Shown one piece after another: positions 13,031 to 14,410 of a stretch of DNA of 14,410 nt. The number at the start of each line of letters is the position of its first letter. Position 1 is the stretch's first letter. The notes below the pieces were generated by a model. That model saw only the letters and a list, made by a program, of their open reading frames with translations, did no database searches and was not told where the DNA came from. The stretch spans positions 1-14,410 of the forward strand of contig JALSKY010000160.1 in the NCBI GenBank assembly GCA_026988585.1, read 5' to 3'. The translations under genes and the position numbers were made by a program. This stretch comes from Deltaproteobacteria bacterium (lineage in GTDB: Bacteria > Desulfobacterota > Dissulfuribacteria > Dissulfuribacterales > QOAL01).

Positions 13031-14410
13031 TCAACAGCAGAAAAAATCCGACGATATCTTTGATGATCTGTTGGATAAAGAGCTTTCACGCCCCCAGTCA
13101 GAAGATCACTCCAATGAAGATGATGCGCTGACTACAGGCGAACCGCTCAGCGAAGGTGCAGATGTAGAGACCTTGGCCAGCACTCAGGAGAAACCAGCAG
13201 AGATCAGGACACCGGAACCAGACGATGAGCTTCCGGAGGCCTCTGTTACCGTTGAAAACATACCTGAAGAGACCGAGACTGACCATCAGGCTTCTCAGGC
13301 CTTCTCTCAAACTTCTGACCAAGAGACCGCTAACATAGCCAATGACCCGAACGGCTCTGCTGAAGGCAGCTCCGATTCATCACCTTCATCATCCCACGGA
13401 ATCATTCCGGAGGACGAGATAGGCATCAGCCTGAGCGACGAGGAGCTCTGGGACGGTACCGGTGTAGAAGAGATCCCCCTTTTCGAGGACCAGATCCTGA
13501 AAGAGGAATTGGAGGCAGAGGAGAATCAGGCAGCCCCTGAAACCCCGGGACAGGAGAGCGCTGGCGGGGGCGCGGCTGAAGAGAATCGAATCCTGGATGA
13601 AACTTCTAATGATGGTGCTGCTGAACAATCTTCCGCAGACAACATGGACTCTGCAGCGGATATCGAGGGAAAAGAGGCCTCTTTCGAAAAGGGAGAAGAG
13701 CCACCCCTTCGCAAAGAGGAGAAGGTATCAAAAATAGAGAGTGATTTGACAGATGCTGCCGCAACGGCAGATGGTGATTCCAACATCCCGGAGCATAGAG
13801 ACCTGGGAGAAAACGACAACCCTCCCTTTAATCCTGGCGCATCTGCTGCAGAAGATGGTATCTCTATTGCCGCTCCTGCTCCCTCGGAAGCCGAACTACC
13901 TGTAGTTGCCTTCGGTTTCGGTATTGTTCCATGGATAGTCACTTCTCTTTCAACTGTGTTGACCATCGCAGCCATAATCACCTTTGGATTCATGCTCAAC
14001 AATACTCTTCAGGCCTCTGAAAGGATTGGCCAGGAGAAAAATGTGGCATCTGATACTTCTCCACCCAGCTCCACAACACCTGCCAGCAATACAATCAAGA
14101 CAGAACAGGATAGTCCCAGGATAAATAAAGAGGCTACGGGCACCGTGGATTCGCTGATGCTCCACCCATTCCTCATTCCCGGCCGTCTTGGGCAGGAGGT
14201 GGTTTTCTACAAGCTGAAGATAGAGCTTGTTGTACCAGATGCTACCACTAAACATGCCCTGGTAAAAAAGGAGGCATGGATAAGGGATATCATCTATCAA
14301 CAATTAAAAGGCATGAGAATAGAGCGCAGCGAGAAAGGGGACATTCTAAAAAGATATAAATCCCCCCTTTTGAAGAAGCTGAATCAGGTCCTCAATCCGT
14401 ATAATATTAC
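13008..14410 (+). CDS. FliL-like membrane protein with long acidic N-terminal region, partial (3' end beyond right edge)
   Basis: One reading frame stays open from ATG 13008 to the window end (467 complete codons). Residues 1 to about 297 are low-complexity and rich in Glu, Asp, Ser, Ala and Pro, with few basic residues. A single hydrophobic helix follows (about 308-331, WIVTSLSTVLTIAAIITFGF), then a Ser/Thr/Pro-rich linker. From about residue 382 there is a domain resembling FliL: LHPFLIP, YKLKIELVVPD, then EAWIRDIIYQQL and LLKKLNQVLNP. These align with PFVVNL, ASITIEL, PRIRNDILMLL and RLNRII of the FliL encoded at 1215-1742. By analogy the acidic part would be cytoplasmic and the C-terminal domain periplasmic, near the motor. 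The start is the first possible one after an in-frame stop at 12939, with AAGGA 11 bases upstream. The coding call is firm; the family assignment is an inference from pattern. Confidence 0.8.
   Translation, partial: MSDQKQPDQQQKKSDDIFDDLLDKELSRPQSEDHSNEDDALTTGEPLSEGADVETLASTQEKPAEIRTPEPDDELPEASVTVENIPEETETDHQASQAFSQTSDQETANIANDPNGSAEGSSDSSPSSSHGIIPEDEIGISLSDEELWDGTGVEEIPLFEDQILKEELEAEENQAAPETPGQESAGGGAAEENRILDETSNDGAAEQSSADNMDSAADIEGKEASFEKGEEPPLRKEEKVSKIESDLTDAAATADGDSNIPEHRDLGENDNPPFNPGASAAEDGISIAAPAPSEAELPVVAFGFGIVPWIVTSLSTVLTIAAIITFGFMLNNTLQASERIGQEKNVASDTSPPSSTTPASNTIKTEQDSPRINKEATGTVDSLMLHPFLIPGRLGQEVVFYKLKIELVVPDATTKHALVKKEAWIRDIIYQQLKGMRIERSEKGDILKRYKSPLLKKLNQVLNPYNI

Noticed and set aside
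13526..14002. 158-codon minus-strand open frame (also smaller ones at 13098-13322 and 13389-13628)
   Set aside because: These are antisense shadows of the long plus-strand acidic gene, arising from its GA-rich codons; the products are Ser/Ala-rich with no recognisable domain or ribosome binding site.

Overview
The window is the core of a bacterial flagellar biosynthesis locus, about 14.4 kb at moderate GC. From about 1.2 kb to the right edge every gene is on the plus strand. The order is fliL-fliM-fliN-fliO-fliP-fliQ-fliR-flhB-flhA-flhF-flhG-fliA-cheY, followed by a second FliL-like gene cut by the edge. The combination of polar-flagellum regulators FlhF and FlhG, sigma-54-type promoters, fliA at the end of the export-gate operon and a cheY next to it fits a Gram-negative deltaproteobacterium (Desulfobacterota-like). 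That assignment is an inference from gene order and protein style; there is no taxonomic marker beyond a partial rsmA.

Left edge (1-973, minus strand): the 5' part of rsmA/ksgA (16S rRNA dimethyladenosine transferase) and, overlapping it by 4 bases, a DUF2062 membrane protein. A 241-base divergent intergenic region (974-1214) follows. It holds a good sigma-54 -24/-12 element for fliL and a weaker sigma-70-like element for the minus-strand pair.

Centre (1215-9085): FliL (stator-associated), FliM and FliN (C-ring/switch), and the type III export gate FliO, FliP, FliQ, FliR, FlhB and FlhA. The genes are tightly spaced, with fliQ and fliR overlapping at ATGA. The fliR-flhB gap (85 bases) holds a second sigma-54-type element. 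FliN is unusual in carrying two extra copies of the FliM-type CheY-binding peptide at its N-terminus.

Right part (9158-14410): FlhF (SRP-type GTPase) and FlhG (MinD-type ATPase) set flagellar site and number. FliA is the flagellar sigma-28. A 378-base non-coding gap after fliA ends in a sigma-28-like promoter just before a canonical single-domain cheY. The layout therefore suggests a two-step cascade: sigma-54 turns on the export gate and fliA, then FliA turns on cheY and possibly the next gene. The last gene, open through the right edge, encodes a protein with a roughly 300-residue acidic N-terminal region, one membrane helix and a FliL-like C-terminal domain. It is the least ordinary gene in the window. 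Most of the rest is conventional, and I see no mobile elements, CRISPR arrays, tRNAs or rRNAs.
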